Origin: Streptomyces sp. NBC_00224
Lineage (GTDB): Bacteria > Actinomycetota > Actinomycetes > Streptomycetales > Streptomycetaceae
Direction: 5' to 3'
Assembly: GCF_041435195.1 (NCBI RefSeq)
Contig: NZ_CP108106.1
Location: forward strand, 4,622,501 to 4,686,500
Length of the DNA stretch: 64,000 nt
Part shown: one piece after another, positions 38,100 to 47,333 of the stretch
Layout: each line of letters starts with the position of its first letter
Numbering within the stretch: position 1 is the stretch's first letter
Position numbers and translations under genes: made by a program
The notes under the pieces: generated by a model
Seen by the model: only the letters and a program-made list of their open reading frames with translations
Database searches by the model: none
Told to the model about the DNA's origin: nothing

Positions 38100-38720
38100 T
38101 CAGGAGCCCAGCGTGCGTCGCGCCAGCGTCGCGAGGCTCGCCGCGATGCGCTCCGCGCTGAGGCCCAGTTCGCGTTGGTGGCGGAACAACTCGGGGGCCA
38201 GTGGGGCCAGTAGTTGGTCCGCGAGGGGCTGGGGGTCGGGCAGGCCGGCCTCGCGCGCCAGGTGGGCGACGTGGGCGTGCCAGAAGCCGTACGCGCCTGT
38301 CCCGTACCGCACCGCACCGGTCTCCGCGCCGAGGGCCAGGGGGAGGTGGGCCTCCAGTAGCGCGGCCATCTCGGTGTAGAACGCGGCCAGGCGCTCGCCC
38401 GGTGACGGGGTCTGCCCGCCCGGCTCTCCGGGGCCGAGCGGCGGTGCGCCGCGCAGCAATTTCTCCTGGAGGGCCCGCTCGTGCTCGTCGAGCAGTGCGC
38501 GGGCGATCGCCGCGCGGTCGGGATAGCGGCGGTACAGCGTCCCGCGGCCGACTCCGGCGGCCTTCGCGATGTCGTCCATGGTCACCGAGGCGGGGTCGCG
38601 CTCGGAGAAGAGCCGCTCGGCGGCCGAGAGGATCCGGGCCCGGTTGCGGGCCGCGTCCGCCCGCTCGGGCGGCGCGGTGGGTGCGGTCCCGGCCTGGGGC
38701 AGCAGCGGACGTTCACTCAT
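38100..38720 (-). CDS. TetR family repressor
   Basis: The 206-residue product has the TetR DNA-binding region at about 25-70 (RILSAAERLFSERDPASVTM, AGVGRGTLYRRYPDRAAIA) and a helical ligand-binding domain. It is divergent from the azoreductase-like gene with two palindromic operators between them (38739, 38783), so it probably represses that gene and itself. Confidence 0.9.
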   Translation of the reverse strand: MSERPLLPQAGTAPTAPPERADAARNRARILSAAERLFSERDPASVTMDDIAKAAGVGRGTLYRRYPDRAAIARALLDEHERALQEKLLRGAPPLGPGEPGGQTPSPGERLAAFYTEMAALLEAHLPLALGAETGAVRYGTGAYGFWHAHVAHLAREAGLPDPQPLADQLLAPLAPELFRHQRELGLSAERIAASLATLARRTLGS

Positions 38721-38738
38721 GACATCACCCTAGGAGGG

Positions 38739-38760
38739 AAGTGGACACGGTGTCCAGTTA
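38739..38760. promoter_or_regulatory. TetR operator half 1
   Basis: The palindrome TGGACACGGTGTCCA (38742-38756) lies just upstream of the TetR start. Its arms share GTGGAC/GTCCA with the second site. Confidence 0.75.
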
Positions 38761-38782
38761 GGCGTTACGGTCCCGAGGGTTG

Positions 38783-38807
38783 GTAAGTGGACGCCGTGTC
38801 CACTTAC
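38783..38807. promoter_or_regulatory. TetR operator 2 (perfect palindrome)
   Basis: The arms GTAAGTGGAC and GTCCACTTAC flank a 5-base centre. It lies 43 bases before the azoreductase-like ATG and fits a TetR site. Confidence 0.85.
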
Positions 38808-38850
38808 CCCGATCGGCCAGCAACCCCCCGTACCCACAAGGGAGTTCTCC

Positions 38851-39522
38851 ATGCCGCACCTCCTCCACCTCGACTCAAGCGCCCGCCTCGACTCCTTCTC
38901 CCGGCGGCTCGGGGCGACGTTCGCCGCCACGTGGCGGGCCGCCGGTGGCGGCACCGTGGTGTACCGGGATCTCGCCGCCGAGCCCGTGCCGCCGATCCGG
39001 GAGGCATGGACCCGTATCTGCGACACGTTCCTGCGCGAGGGCATCACCGACATCGGCCGCTACGCCGAGGCCGTCCGCAGCGACGAGGAGCGTGCGGCAT
39101 GGGCGGTCGTCGAACCGCTCCTCGCCGAACTGGTCGCCGCCGATGTCGTCCTCATCGGGGCGCCGATGTACAACTTCGGGGTCCCGGCCGCCCTCAAGGC
39201 GTGGATCGACCAGGTCACCTTCCCCAAGATGGTGCTCGCACCGCGCAAGTTCGTGGTCGCCTCCGCACGCGGCGGCGCCTATGGCCCCGGCCTGCCGCGC
39301 GAGCCGTTCGACCACCAGGGCCGCTACCTCGTCGACTTCTTCCGCGGCCACTACGCCGTCGACGACGCCGAGATCATGAGCGCCGAGCTCGTCAACGCCC
39401 TCGTCGATCCCACGCTGGCCCCGCGCCGCGAGCAGCAACGCGACTCGTACGCCGAGGCCGACCGCGCGGCACGTGAACTCGCCGTGAAGCTCGCCCACTT
39501 CACCATCGCCAGGGAGGACTGA
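38851..39522 (+). CDS. azoR: FMN-dependent NADH-azoreductase-like protein
   Basis: The 223-residue flavodoxin-fold product has HLLHLDSSARLDSFSRRLG (FMN phosphate loop), VLIGAPMYNFGVPAALKAWIDQV (flavin loop), and FVVASARGGAYG. AzoR enzymes reduce quinones and azo or nitro compounds with NADH. GGGAG lies seven bases before the ATG. Divergent TetR and palindromes suggest induction by an electrophile or aromatic compound. Confidence 0.85.
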   Translation: MPHLLHLDSSARLDSFSRRLGATFAATWRAAGGGTVVYRDLAAEPVPPIREAWTRICDTFLREGITDIGRYAEAVRSDEERAAWAVVEPLLAELVAADVVLIGAPMYNFGVPAALKAWIDQVTFPKMVLAPRKFVVASARGGAYGPGLPREPFDHQGRYLVDFFRGHYAVDDAEIMSAELVNALVDPTLAPRREQQRDSYAEADRAARELAVKLAHFTIARED

Positions 39523-39640
39523 CCATGCCATGGCTTTGACTGCTGGTCACAGCGCCGCCTCCTCGCGAAGCCGACACACCCGGAGCCGACAGGCCCGCGA
39601 AGGCGGCAGGCCCGGGGAGTCCCCGGGCACCCGCCGGACC

Positions 39641-40084
39641 TCAGCCCTCCGCCCCGTCGCCCCGCTCCCACCCCTGCTCGCGCAGCACCCCCGCCACATC
39701 CGGCGCCCGGTAGTGCTCGCCCTTGAGGACCTTGCCGTCGGCGCGTAGGAGCGGGCGGCCGTCGGGGCCCAGTTTGGTCATGTTGGCCCGGTGGATCTCC
39801 GCGATGACCGCGTCCAGGTCGATGCCGTGGACGAGGGCCGTGCCGTACGCCACGTAGACGACGTCCGCCAGTTCGTGGGCCAGGTGGTGCAGGGGGCCCT
39901 CGACCGAGACCTCCGCCGCCTCGGCCGCCTCCTCGACCAGGAGGTCGCGGCGGTGGGCGGCGAGGTCCGGGGGGATCTCCGTGGGGGTCGTGCGGGCGTC
40001 CAGGCCGAACGTGGTGTGGAATTCCCGGACCAGCGGGGCCGGAGACGGTGTGGCTGCTGTTGTTCGTTGTGCGGGGGTGCTCAT
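39641..40084 (-). CDS. MazG-like NTP pyrophosphohydrolase
   Basis: The 147-residue product has the MazG-type motif LLVEEAAEAAEVS ... HELADVVYVAYG (E-E-x-x-E and E-x-x-D metal ligands). Such enzymes hydrolyse nucleoside triphosphates to monophosphates, often house-cleaning. Two-thirds of the sequence is typical, and the C-terminal GPDGRPLLRADGKVLKGEHY fits known homologues. Confidence 0.82.
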   Translation of the reverse strand: MSTPAQRTTAATPSPAPLVREFHTTFGLDARTTPTEIPPDLAAHRRDLLVEEAAEAAEVSVEGPLHHLAHELADVVYVAYGTALVHGIDLDAVIAEIHRANMTKLGPDGRPLLRADGKVLKGEHYRAPDVAGVLREQGWERGDGAEG

Positions 40085-40139
40085 TCGGGTCAGTTTACGT
40101 AACCCCGGCAGACCCCAAGTCGAGCTCCCCGTACGCCCG

Positions 40140-40466
40140 TTACGCCGTCATCAGGATCAGGCGGCTCACCAGGTCCGGGCGGCGGGACGCCACCGACTCC
40201 GCCAGCGGGGAGCCCTTCGCTATGCCGAGGAGTTCCACCCGGCCCTCCCCCATGTCCTCGATCACCGCTATCAGCTGGTCTTCCGCCAGGCTCTCCGTGG
40301 TCGGGGAGAGGTGCGGGGTGATCAGCGTGTGGCCGCGCGCCAGGCCCACCGCCGCGTACGGGACCGGCGGGGTGCCGATACCCCCCTCGTGGACCAGCAC
40401 CAGCGGGCGGCCCGTTCCCGCGCGCTCGTAGTGGATCTGTGCATCTGCTATCGACACGATCGGCAT
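40140..40466 (-). CDS. Truncated alpha/beta-hydrolase-like protein
   Basis: The 108-residue frame begins MPIVSIADAQIHYERAGTGR and has PLVLVHEGG. The nucleophile elbow, normally G-x-S-x-G, reads GIAKG, so the catalytic Ser is missing, and the frame ends at LILMTA before the usual Asp/His region. It is either a decayed hydrolase or a short non-catalytic homologue. No neighbour explains it. Confidence 0.55.
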   Translation of the reverse strand: MPIVSIADAQIHYERAGTGRPLVLVHEGGIGTPPVPYAAVGLARGHTLITPHLSPTTESLAEDQLIAVIEDMGEGRVELLGIAKGSPLAESVASRRPDLVSRLILMTA

Positions 40467-40639
40467 GACCGGCCCTCCCGTTGGCACTGGCGCACAGCCT
40501 GCCCGGGGTCGGTCACCGGCGGGAGGTCACTGCTGAGGCTGGGATCGGCGATCCCAGGATGCGGACGGCTGCGTACGTACGTACGCATGCGCTATCGGCG
40601 GGGCGACTGTCCTTGGTGCCTGACTCGGTGTCATAATGT

Positions 40640-40796
40640 ATGGGTAGCCCTTCGTGCATCCCCCGTCGCGAAGGGCTACATCTATGTGCGGGCGCGTGTA
40701 TGTGCACAGCCGCGCACACCCTGCCCGGTTCCGGGCATGGCGTGGCCTTCACACGGGCAAGGGACTCCCCTCGTGGCCCCCTGCCCGTGTTTTTTC
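40640..40796 (+). ncRNA. Candidate structured RNA or regulator leader
   Basis: The segment holds three stems: GTAGCCCTTCG/CGAAGGGCTAC (40644-40679), TGCCCGG/CCGGGCA (40722-40737), and the terminator at 40751. A promoter-like TTGGTG with TAATGT 15-16 bases on lies upstream (about 40613-40640). It could be a small RNA, or a leader attenuator for the XRE gene 65 bases downstream. No frame fits the region from 40467 to 40860. Confidence 0.45.
40751..40796 (+). terminator. Strong intrinsic terminator
   Basis: ACACGGGCA and TGCCCGTGT pair with an inner GGG/CCC, followed by TTTTT. It lies 65 bases before the XRE-like start codon, with no gene upstream on this strand. Confidence 0.85.
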
Positions 40797-40860
40797 GAGT
40801 TAACAGTGGCGTAGAGTGTTTGTGCAAGCCCAGTTCTGACCAGACGGGGTGGGGGATCCG

Positions 40861-41298
40861 ATGGAAGACGACACGCCTGACACTCCTGAGCTGGCGACCT
40901 TGCAGCAGAAGGTCGCCTACATGGTGGAGAAGACCTTCCCCGGCGAGAACGTCTCGGGGCGGACGTTCTCCGACCTGGTGAAGGAGCGCGGCGGGCACCT
41001 GTCCCACAGCTACTTCTCCAACATCCTCGCGGGCAAGGTCACGCATCCCTCCGAGGACATCCTCAAGGCGCTCGGGCTCGGCTTCGGTGTCGACTGGCGG
41101 TTCTTCAAGGAGGAGTCCGAGGTCGTCGACGACGTCGTGGCGGGGCTCCAGTTCCTCGCCAAGCGGCGTACGGGCGAGATCAGCGGCATCGCAGGGCGCG
41201 GGCTCGACGACGACGGTCTTTCCGCCGAGCTGCTTCAGTTCGCCCTCTCCCTCCTTGAGGAGAGCAGCGGCAAGAAGGACAGCGACTCCGACTCCTAG
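40861..41298 (+). CDS. XRE-like regulator
   Basis: The 145-residue product has a helix-turn-helix in FSDLVKERGGHLSHSYFSNIL, and the following AGKVTHPSEDILKALGLGFGVDW is the usual continuation. The C-terminal helices (VDDVVAGLQFLAKRRTGEI) may bind a partner. ATG at 40861 follows GGGGGA. It is the first gene of the set with an IrrE-like peptidase, DUF6545 and PAP2-like proteins. Confidence 0.75.
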   Translation: MEDDTPDTPELATLQQKVAYMVEKTFPGENVSGRTFSDLVKERGGHLSHSYFSNILAGKVTHPSEDILKALGLGFGVDWRFFKEESEVVDDVVAGLQFLAKRRTGEISGIAGRGLDDDGLSAELLQFALSLLEESSGKKDSDSDS

Positions 41299-41405
41299 CG
41301 TCGCCGGACCCCCCGTATTCACTCTCGTTCGTTAAGATGCGCCGATTGATCGCATGTCCATACGCACGAACGCGTGACTACGCCCAGAGGGACCCAGAGG
41401 CTTCC

Positions 41406-41957
41406 ATGTCCATGCGCGAGCTGCGGAGAGAGTGCGAGGCCGGGCTCGCCGACCTGCCGATCCCCGCCCCGTTCAGCATCGAGGGCCTGGTCGCGAACAT
41501 GGAGGAGGCCCGCGGCCGCACCATCGTGCTGCGGGAGCTGCCCGACCGGCTGGCGCGGGTCAACGCCGCCTGCGGGCTCCGGCTCAAGGCCGGGAACACC
41601 AGCTTCGTGCTCTACCGGAAGCGGCCCACCGACTACCAGACCCAGCACGTCATCCTCCACGAGCTGTGCCACGAGTGGTTCGACCACGGGACCTCGCTCG
41701 GCGCCGAGCAGCTCAAGGCCCTGCTGCCGATGTTCGACACCTCGCTCATCCAGCGCGTCGTCAGCTCCGGCGCCGCCGTGCAGGCGCGCGCCCAGTACGA
41801 CACCCATGACGAGCGCGTCGCCGAGTTCGGGGCCTCCCTCATCCCCCGGATGGCCATGGACGTGACCAGCGACGACATGGTCGGCCGGCTCGCCAACTCG
41901 CTCTCCCGGCCCGTCGCCCACCGCCGCCGGGGCCTCAACTTCTTCCGCAGAGACTGA
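41406..41957 (+). CDS. ImmA/IrrE-like metallopeptidase
   Basis: The 183-residue product has ILHELCHEWFDH, the HExxH zinc motif of ImmA/IrrE peptidases, after DYQTQHV. ImmA enzymes cleave XRE-type repressors; the XRE-like gene directly upstream is the likely partner. AGAGG precedes the ATG at five bases. Confidence 0.82.
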   Translation: MSMRELRRECEAGLADLPIPAPFSIEGLVANMEEARGRTIVLRELPDRLARVNAACGLRLKAGNTSFVLYRKRPTDYQTQHVILHELCHEWFDHGTSLGAEQLKALLPMFDTSLIQRVVSSGAAVQARAQYDTHDERVAEFGASLIPRMAMDVTSDDMVGRLANSLSRPVAHRRRGLNFFRRD

Positions 41958-42054
41958 TTCCGCCGAGACCGATTCCGCAGAGACCGAACTCCCGCGGCCT
42001 CCACCCAAGGCCGCCGAAACCGTCCCCCATTCCTGCCCCCGAGGAATCCCCCCG

Positions 42055-43314
42055 ATGACTCCGCTCGACCTCGCCGGCTATCTCATAGCCGCGCTGATGA
42101 CCGCCGTCGCCCTGTGGCGTATGCCCGCCGCCCTGTGGGGCGACGAGGAGGACAAGCGCCGGCGCGCCCTGTGGGGCTGTTACGCCGGGTTCGCCGTCGC
42201 CCTGTGGACCAAGACCAAGTTCGTACGGATCACACTGAACGACAGTGAGGTCACCGACCTCGCCGTCCTCATCAAGCACTACACCGCCACCATCGCCATC
42301 CTGGCGATCCTCAGCTACATCGTGGCGATCTACGGCCACTTCCCGGACGAGGGCGCGATCCCCCGGCACGTGCGCTTCGCGCGGACCGTGCAGCGGGTCG
42401 CCGCCAAGGCGTCCGCGGCCACGCTGATCCTGCTGACCGTGCTGTTCTTCACGGTGGTGGACCGTTCCGTCCCCTCCGACCGGTTCGTCTCGGACCATGC
42501 GGGGCAGTGGGGCGCGACGCTCTACATGAGCGTGTTCTACCTGTACTTGGGCGCCTCCTCGGCAGTCTGCGCGTACCAGTGGGCGCTGGCCACCGGCAAC
42601 GCGCGGGTGCGGCATCTGCGCGTCGGGCTCGGCATGATGACGTTCGCCATGTTCATCGGCGTGGCCTACACCCTCAGCCGGACGCTCTTCCTGTGGGTGA
42701 GCGTCATCGACCGGCCGAGCAGGTCGTTCGCGCTGCACTTCGACGAGATCACCGAGGCCTCGCAGGTCGTGCTGTTCGCGTTCTTCGCGCTCGGCGCGTC
42801 CATCCCCGCGTTCACCAAGGGCTGGCGCCGGGTGCGGCTGTGGCGGGCGCAGGCGCGGCTGCACCCGCTCTGGTACGAGCTGATGACGGCCTTCCCGGAC
42901 CAGCCGTTCGAGCCGCCGGCGCCGCTGCTGCGGGAGCTGACGCGCTTCGACACCCCGGCCGACCTGCGGATCGACCGGTGGGCGGCGGACATCGCGGACG
43001 CGGTGGAGAAGCTGCGCCACTATGTGCCGGACGAGCTGCTCGACGCCGCCAAGGAGGCCGCCGGGCCCGAGGCGGCCGGGCCGCTCGCCGACGCGCACTG
43101 GATCAGGGCCGCGCTGGCCGCCAAGGCCGACGGCGCCGCCGCGGGCCGGGCCGCCGCCATCGAGCCGCAGCACGCCACGGACCAGGACGGCGAGGTCGCC
43201 TGGCTGGTGCGGGTGGCCGCCGCGTACAAGACGATTCCGTACGACCGGGCCCGCCAGGTCCTGGCGTCCGCCGAAGACCGCACCCAGGCCCAGGCCCAGG
43301 AGACCTCCGCGTGA
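42055..43314 (+). CDS. MAB_1171c-type (DUF6545) membrane protein
   Basis: The 419-residue product has about seven membrane helices (1-245), then a cytoplasmic domain (about 255-400) with WYELMTAFPDQPFEPPAPLL and TRFDTPADLRIDRWAADIAD. I recall this organisation as MAB_1171c/DUF6545, of unknown role, usually next to XRE/IrrE genes, perhaps a membrane sensor. Its stop overlaps the next start (GTGA). Confidence 0.7.
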   Translation: MTPLDLAGYLIAALMTAVALWRMPAALWGDEEDKRRRALWGCYAGFAVALWTKTKFVRITLNDSEVTDLAVLIKHYTATIAILAILSYIVAIYGHFPDEGAIPRHVRFARTVQRVAAKASAATLILLTVLFFTVVDRSVPSDRFVSDHAGQWGATLYMSVFYLYLGASSAVCAYQWALATGNARVRHLRVGLGMMTFAMFIGVAYTLSRTLFLWVSVIDRPSRSFALHFDEITEASQVVLFAFFALGASIPAFTKGWRRVRLWRAQARLHPLWYELMTAFPDQPFEPPAPLLRELTRFDTPADLRIDRWAADIADAVEKLRHYVPDELLDAAKEAAGPEAAGPLADAHWIRAALAAKADGAAAGRAAAIEPQHATDQDGEVAWLVRVAAAYKTIPYDRARQVLASAEDRTQAQAQETSA

Positions 43315-43928
43315 CCAGCAGCATCGAAAGCCGCACCGCCGGGCTCGACGACCCCGCCCGGCGCCCCGTCGCCCTCGCCGTCACCAATGTCCTCCAGCCC
43401 CGCAACTGCCTTCTCGTCGGCATGCTCGGCATCGGGTTCGCGGCGGCGGGCGACTGGACCGGGCTGCTGTGGGGGTTCCTCGGGGCGCTGTGCGCGGGGC
43501 TGATCCCGGCCGGGTACATCGAGTGGGAGCGGGGGCGCGGCACGTGGGGTGACCGGCACGTGGTCGACCGTACGAAGCGGGCGCCGATCTTCTTCGTCAT
43601 CCTCGGCTCGATCGGCACCGGCTCGCTCGTCATGGTCCTCGGGGACGCGCCCGTCGGCATCCTCGCGGCGATGCTGGGCCTTTGGGTGATGACGATCGGG
43701 CTGCTCGCGGTGAACACGGTCTGGAAGATCTCGGTGGACGCGTCTGTGGCGTCGGCGGTGGTGGCGCTGCTCGCGGCGGTCCAGCACGAGCCGCGCTGGC
43801 TGTTCCTGTACGCCCTGACCATCGCGGTGTGCTGGTCCCGGGTGGCCCTCAGCTACCACACGGTGGGGCAGACGGTGGCGGGGGCGGCGCTGGGGGCGGC
43901 GACGGCGGTGGCGTTCGTATTCGTCTGA
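43311..43928 (+). CDS. PAP2-like membrane protein
   Basis: The 205-residue product has about five membrane segments and SRVALSYHTVGQTVAGA, matching motif 3 of PAP2 phosphatases (S-R-x-x-x-x-x-H). The earlier region reads KISVDASVAS, where active relatives have His, so one catalytic residue may be missing. It may still bind phospho-lipids. It ends the regulator operon. Confidence 0.7.
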   Translation: MTSSIESRTAGLDDPARRPVALAVTNVLQPRNCLLVGMLGIGFAAAGDWTGLLWGFLGALCAGLIPAGYIEWERGRGTWGDRHVVDRTKRAPIFFVILGSIGTGSLVMVLGDAPVGILAAMLGLWVMTIGLLAVNTVWKISVDASVASAVVALLAAVQHEPRWLFLYALTIAVCWSRVALSYHTVGQTVAGAALGAATAVAFVFV

Positions 43929-43954
43929 CCGCGCGCGCGGGTGTCGTGTTCTCC

Positions 43955-44093
43955 GGCTGCGGCCCGGTGGGGGCTGGTCGCGCAGTTCCCCGCGCCCCTA
44001 AAGACCTGTGGCTGAGCTGGGTTCTCCGGATGCGGCCGACTACCTAAGGGGCGCGGGGAACTGCGCGACCAGCCCACCACCGGCCCGCAGGTG
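43955..44093. repeat. Palindromic intergenic repeat, locus D
   Basis: The forward arm (43968-44000) and inverted arm (44047-44083) flank a loop that contains GTGGCTGAGCTG, the conserved loop text of the family. It lies between convergent genes. Confidence 0.85.
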
Positions 44094-44103
44094 AAACGAA
44101 CCG

Positions 44104-45738
44104 TCACATGTGGATCGGGCCCGCGTCCCCGCCCTCCGTCGGATGCGGATGCGGCGGCCCCTTGCGGTACAGGATCACCGTGAGCAGCAGGCCGAGGGCA
44201 AAGAAGCCCGCCGACCACCAGTACGCCGTGGCGTAGCTCTGCAGCTGGGCCTTGGCCAGGACCTGCGGGGTGTGCTGCTTGCCGACCAGGTAACTGCTCG
44301 CCGCGCTCGTGGCCAGCGTGTTCAGCAGCGACGTGCCCACCGAACCGCCCACCTGCTGGCTGGTGTTGACCATCGCCGAGGCCACGCCCGCGTCATGGGC
44401 CGCGACCCCCGCCGTGGCCAGGTTCATCGCCGGGGCGAAGATCAGGCCCATGCCGCAGCCCAGGACCAGGAGCGGCGGCAGGACGTGGGCGGCGTACGTG
44501 CTGTCGACGTCCAGGGCCGTCATCCACACCAGCCCCGCCGCACCAAGGCCCATGCCCAGCGGCACGATCGGTTTGGCGCCGACCTTGGGCACGAAGTTGT
44601 TCTGGGCGATCACCGAGGACGCGATCATGATCACGACCATGGGGATGAAGGCGAGTCCGGTCTTCACGGGCGAGTAGCGAAGGATCTGTTGCAGGTAGTA
44701 CGTGAGGAACAGGAACACGCCGAACATCCCGGCGCCGGAGACGAACATGCCGAGGAAGGAGGCTCCTCGGTCCCGGTCGAGGACCACCCGGAGGGGCAAC
44801 AGGGGGTGCTCGGCGCGCAGTTGCCACCGTACGAAGGCGATCAGCAGGACTCCGCCCGCCGCCAGGTAGCCCCAGGTCTGGCCCGAACTCCAGCCGTGCT
44901 TCTCGGCGTTGGAGAAGCCGAAGACGATGCAGAACAGGCCCGCCGAGACGAGGAGCGTGCCGGGGATGTCCAGTTTCGGGCGGTCGGCCGGGGCTCCGGG
45001 GTGGAGCAGGCGCAGGGCGCCGAGGAAGGCGATCGCCGCGAAGATGAGGTTCACGTACAGGCACCAGCGCCAGTTGAGGTACTCGGTGAGCAGACCGCCG
45101 AGCAGCAGGCCCACCGCGCCGCCGGTGCCCGCGATGGCGCCGTAGATCCCGAAGGCCTTGGCGCGCTCCTTCGGGTCGGTGAACGTCGTGGTGAGCAGGG
45201 AGAGCGCGGCGGGTGCGAGCAGCGCGCCGAAGACGCCCTGGAGGGCGCGGGCGATGACGAGGACCGAGAAGCTGGGCGCCGCGCCGCCGATGGCCGAGGC
45301 CACCGCGAAGCCGATCAGGCCGGTCAGGAAGACGGCCTTGCGGCCCACCAGGTCGGCGACGCGTCCGCCGAGCAGCAGCAGCGAGCCGAAGGCCAGGGCG
45401 TACGCGGTGACGATCCACTGGCGGTTGCCGTCGCTGAAGCCGAGGTCGCTCTGCGCGGAGGGCAGAGCGATGTTCACGATGGTGGCGTCGAGCACCACCA
45501 TGAGCTGGGCGACGCCGATGACCGCGAGGACCAGCCAGCGGTGTTCATGGGCGGCGCCCTGATGGCCGGTGCCTCCGGCGGCAGCGGCGGCGGCCGTGGC
45601 CGCGCCCCCGCCGCGCAGTGGCTGTCCGTCGGGACTCGCCCCGGTCGCCGCCGCTCCGGCACTCTCCTCCGGTGCCGAAGCGGCGGCTATGCGTTCCGCC
45701 CTGCCCTCTTCGACGGCGTCCTTGGTGTGACGACCCAT
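44104..45738 (-). CDS. MFS transporter, DHA2 (EmrB/QacA) type
   Basis: The 544-residue protein has about 14 membrane helices after a soluble N-terminus of 65 residues. VLDATIVNIALPSAQSDLGF, LLLGGRVADLVGRKAVFLTG and the later SGAGMFGVFLFLTYYLQQI fit DHA2 exporters. These use proton motive force to pump drugs or cationic compounds. The PucR-type gene is divergently upstream on the same strand, so it could regulate it. Confidence 0.88.
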   Translation of the reverse strand: MGRHTKDAVEEGRAERIAAASAPEESAGAAATGASPDGQPLRGGGAATAAAAAAGGTGHQGAAHEHRWLVLAVIGVAQLMVVLDATIVNIALPSAQSDLGFSDGNRQWIVTAYALAFGSLLLLGGRVADLVGRKAVFLTGLIGFAVASAIGGAAPSFSVLVIARALQGVFGALLAPAALSLLTTTFTDPKERAKAFGIYGAIAGTGGAVGLLLGGLLTEYLNWRWCLYVNLIFAAIAFLGALRLLHPGAPADRPKLDIPGTLLVSAGLFCIVFGFSNAEKHGWSSGQTWGYLAAGGVLLIAFVRWQLRAEHPLLPLRVVLDRDRGASFLGMFVSGAGMFGVFLFLTYYLQQILRYSPVKTGLAFIPMVVIMIASSVIAQNNFVPKVGAKPIVPLGMGLGAAGLVWMTALDVDSTYAAHVLPPLLVLGCGMGLIFAPAMNLATAGVAAHDAGVASAMVNTSQQVGGSVGTSLLNTLATSAASSYLVGKQHTPQVLAKAQLQSYATAYWWSAGFFALGLLLTVILYRKGPPHPHPTEGGDAGPIHM

Positions 45739-45880
45739 GGCGTACGTCTCCTTACGGGGGATACGCGCCCTTCATCACGCTAAGGGGAGGTACGGCGCTC
45801 CGCCACGCGAGTGACGCGGGGGGCCAATGGGGTGGTCTACCGGGCGCAAACGTTTCGTCGCCGGGAGCAACCGCGAGACG

Positions 45881-47092
45881 CTACGGCATCGCGGGCGGCC
45901 GGTCCTCCGACACGCCGGGCTCCGGGCCCAACAACCGGAAACGTAAGGCCACTTCGAGCTCGAAGCGGGCGTCCGGGTCGTCGAGCGCGGAGCCGAAGAG
46001 CTGCTCGATGCGGCGCAGGCGCTGGCGTACGGTCTGCGGGTGCAGCGCGAGCTGTTCCGCCACCTCGGGCGCGCTGCCCCGATGGGACTGGAGCCACACC
46101 AGGAGCGTGGTGGCGAGCCGGGTGGCCTGCTTCGGAGTGAGGTCGTCCAGGGGCCGCAGACGCCGGTCGGTGAACAGCCTGACGAGCGGCTGGTCCCCGA
46201 GGAGCAGCAGCTCGGGCAGGCGCTCCTCGCAGCGGACGATCCCGGCGGACTGTCCGAGGCGTGCGAGGAGTGTGCGCGCCCAGCGCAGTGAGTCCGCCGC
46301 CATGGCGAGCGGCACGGTCGGCCCGATGACGGCCCCCCGTACATCCAGCGCCCCCGCGAACGCCTGGTCCCCGAAGGCCGTCGCGGGGTCCGGGACCAGC
46401 AGATACGGCTCGGGGCTGTCCAGGTCGGCGAGGACCGCCGGGGGCAGTCGGCGGTGGGTGCGGTCGCGGTCGGCGGGTGGTCCGAGCGCGACGCACGCCA
46501 CCATGTCCGGCAGCGTCCAGCCCGCCACCACCGCCGCCTGTTCGACCGCGGGCGGGGCCGCGCCGGAGACGATCCGCCCCAGCAGATGGTGGCGCCTGCG
46601 CCCCAGCGCGCCCGCCTTGTCGGCCTGCGCCTCGGCATAGCCGCGCACCGAGACGGCCGAGATCTCGTCGATGTGCGCGAACACCGCCTCCGCGAGCAGC
46701 ACCACCTGGTCGGCGCCCATCCCGGCCCGCCGCGCCGCGCGCGCGTACCGCCGCCAGGCGACGCGGGCGCCGAGCCGGTACGCGGCCTGGAGCGCGTCGA
46801 GGCTGCGGCCCTCCGCGAACTCGCCCCGCCCCAGCACCCAGTAGACCCGCCACCGGTCCTCGCCCCGACCGGCGGGCGGGGCGGCCCCACCCGCCTCCAC
46901 GAGGTCCGCGAATTCGGCGAGAGCGGTTTCCACCCCGCGCTGTATTCCGTATCCGAACTTACCGTCCAGCGGTCGGGAGAATTCCGGTACGTGCTGTCTT
47001 ATCTGCCGAATCACCTCGGCCGCGGTGGAGCGCTGTTCTTTTCGCAGCTCTGCGGCGAGAGCACCCGGCAGAGCTGCCCATGGCCCGGCCAT
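45881..47092 (-). CDS. PucR-type helix-turn-helix regulator
   Basis: The 403-residue product has a helical N-terminus, then GGDEF-like PucR central region, and the C-terminal HTH (TTLLVWLQSHRGSAPEVAEQ, ALHPQTVRQRLRRIEQLFGS), characteristic of PucR/CdaR regulators. It is the nearest regulator upstream of the MFS gene on the minus strand, 142 bases away, so it may control that exporter. Confidence 0.82.
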   Translation of the reverse strand: MAGPWAALPGALAAELRKEQRSTAAEVIRQIRQHVPEFSRPLDGKFGYGIQRGVETALAEFADLVEAGGAAPPAGRGEDRWRVYWVLGRGEFAEGRSLDALQAAYRLGARVAWRRYARAARRAGMGADQVVLLAEAVFAHIDEISAVSVRGYAEAQADKAGALGRRRHHLLGRIVSGAAPPAVEQAAVVAGWTLPDMVACVALGPPADRDRTHRRLPPAVLADLDSPEPYLLVPDPATAFGDQAFAGALDVRGAVIGPTVPLAMAADSLRWARTLLARLGQSAGIVRCEERLPELLLLGDQPLVRLFTDRRLRPLDDLTPKQATRLATTLLVWLQSHRGSAPEVAEQLALHPQTVRQRLRRIEQLFGSALDDPDARFELEVALRFRLLGPEPGVSEDRPPAMP

Positions 47093-47333
47093 GGCTGCGA
47101 TTATGAGCGCTTGTTACTCACCAGTCAATGGTTGCGACATGCCAGGTTGCCGCCCCGTTACCGCCCGTCACACCGGGATACGCTCACACCCGTGACAAGT
47201 TTCCGCAGCCCGTGGACAAATCTCCGGCATATCTCTGCGGACTTGACGGAGTTCGACTGAGATCCATTGCCCGCGCCCGGAATCCACACGTACTTTCGCC
47301 TGGTCGAATTCCAGACAAGGGACGGTACTGGAT

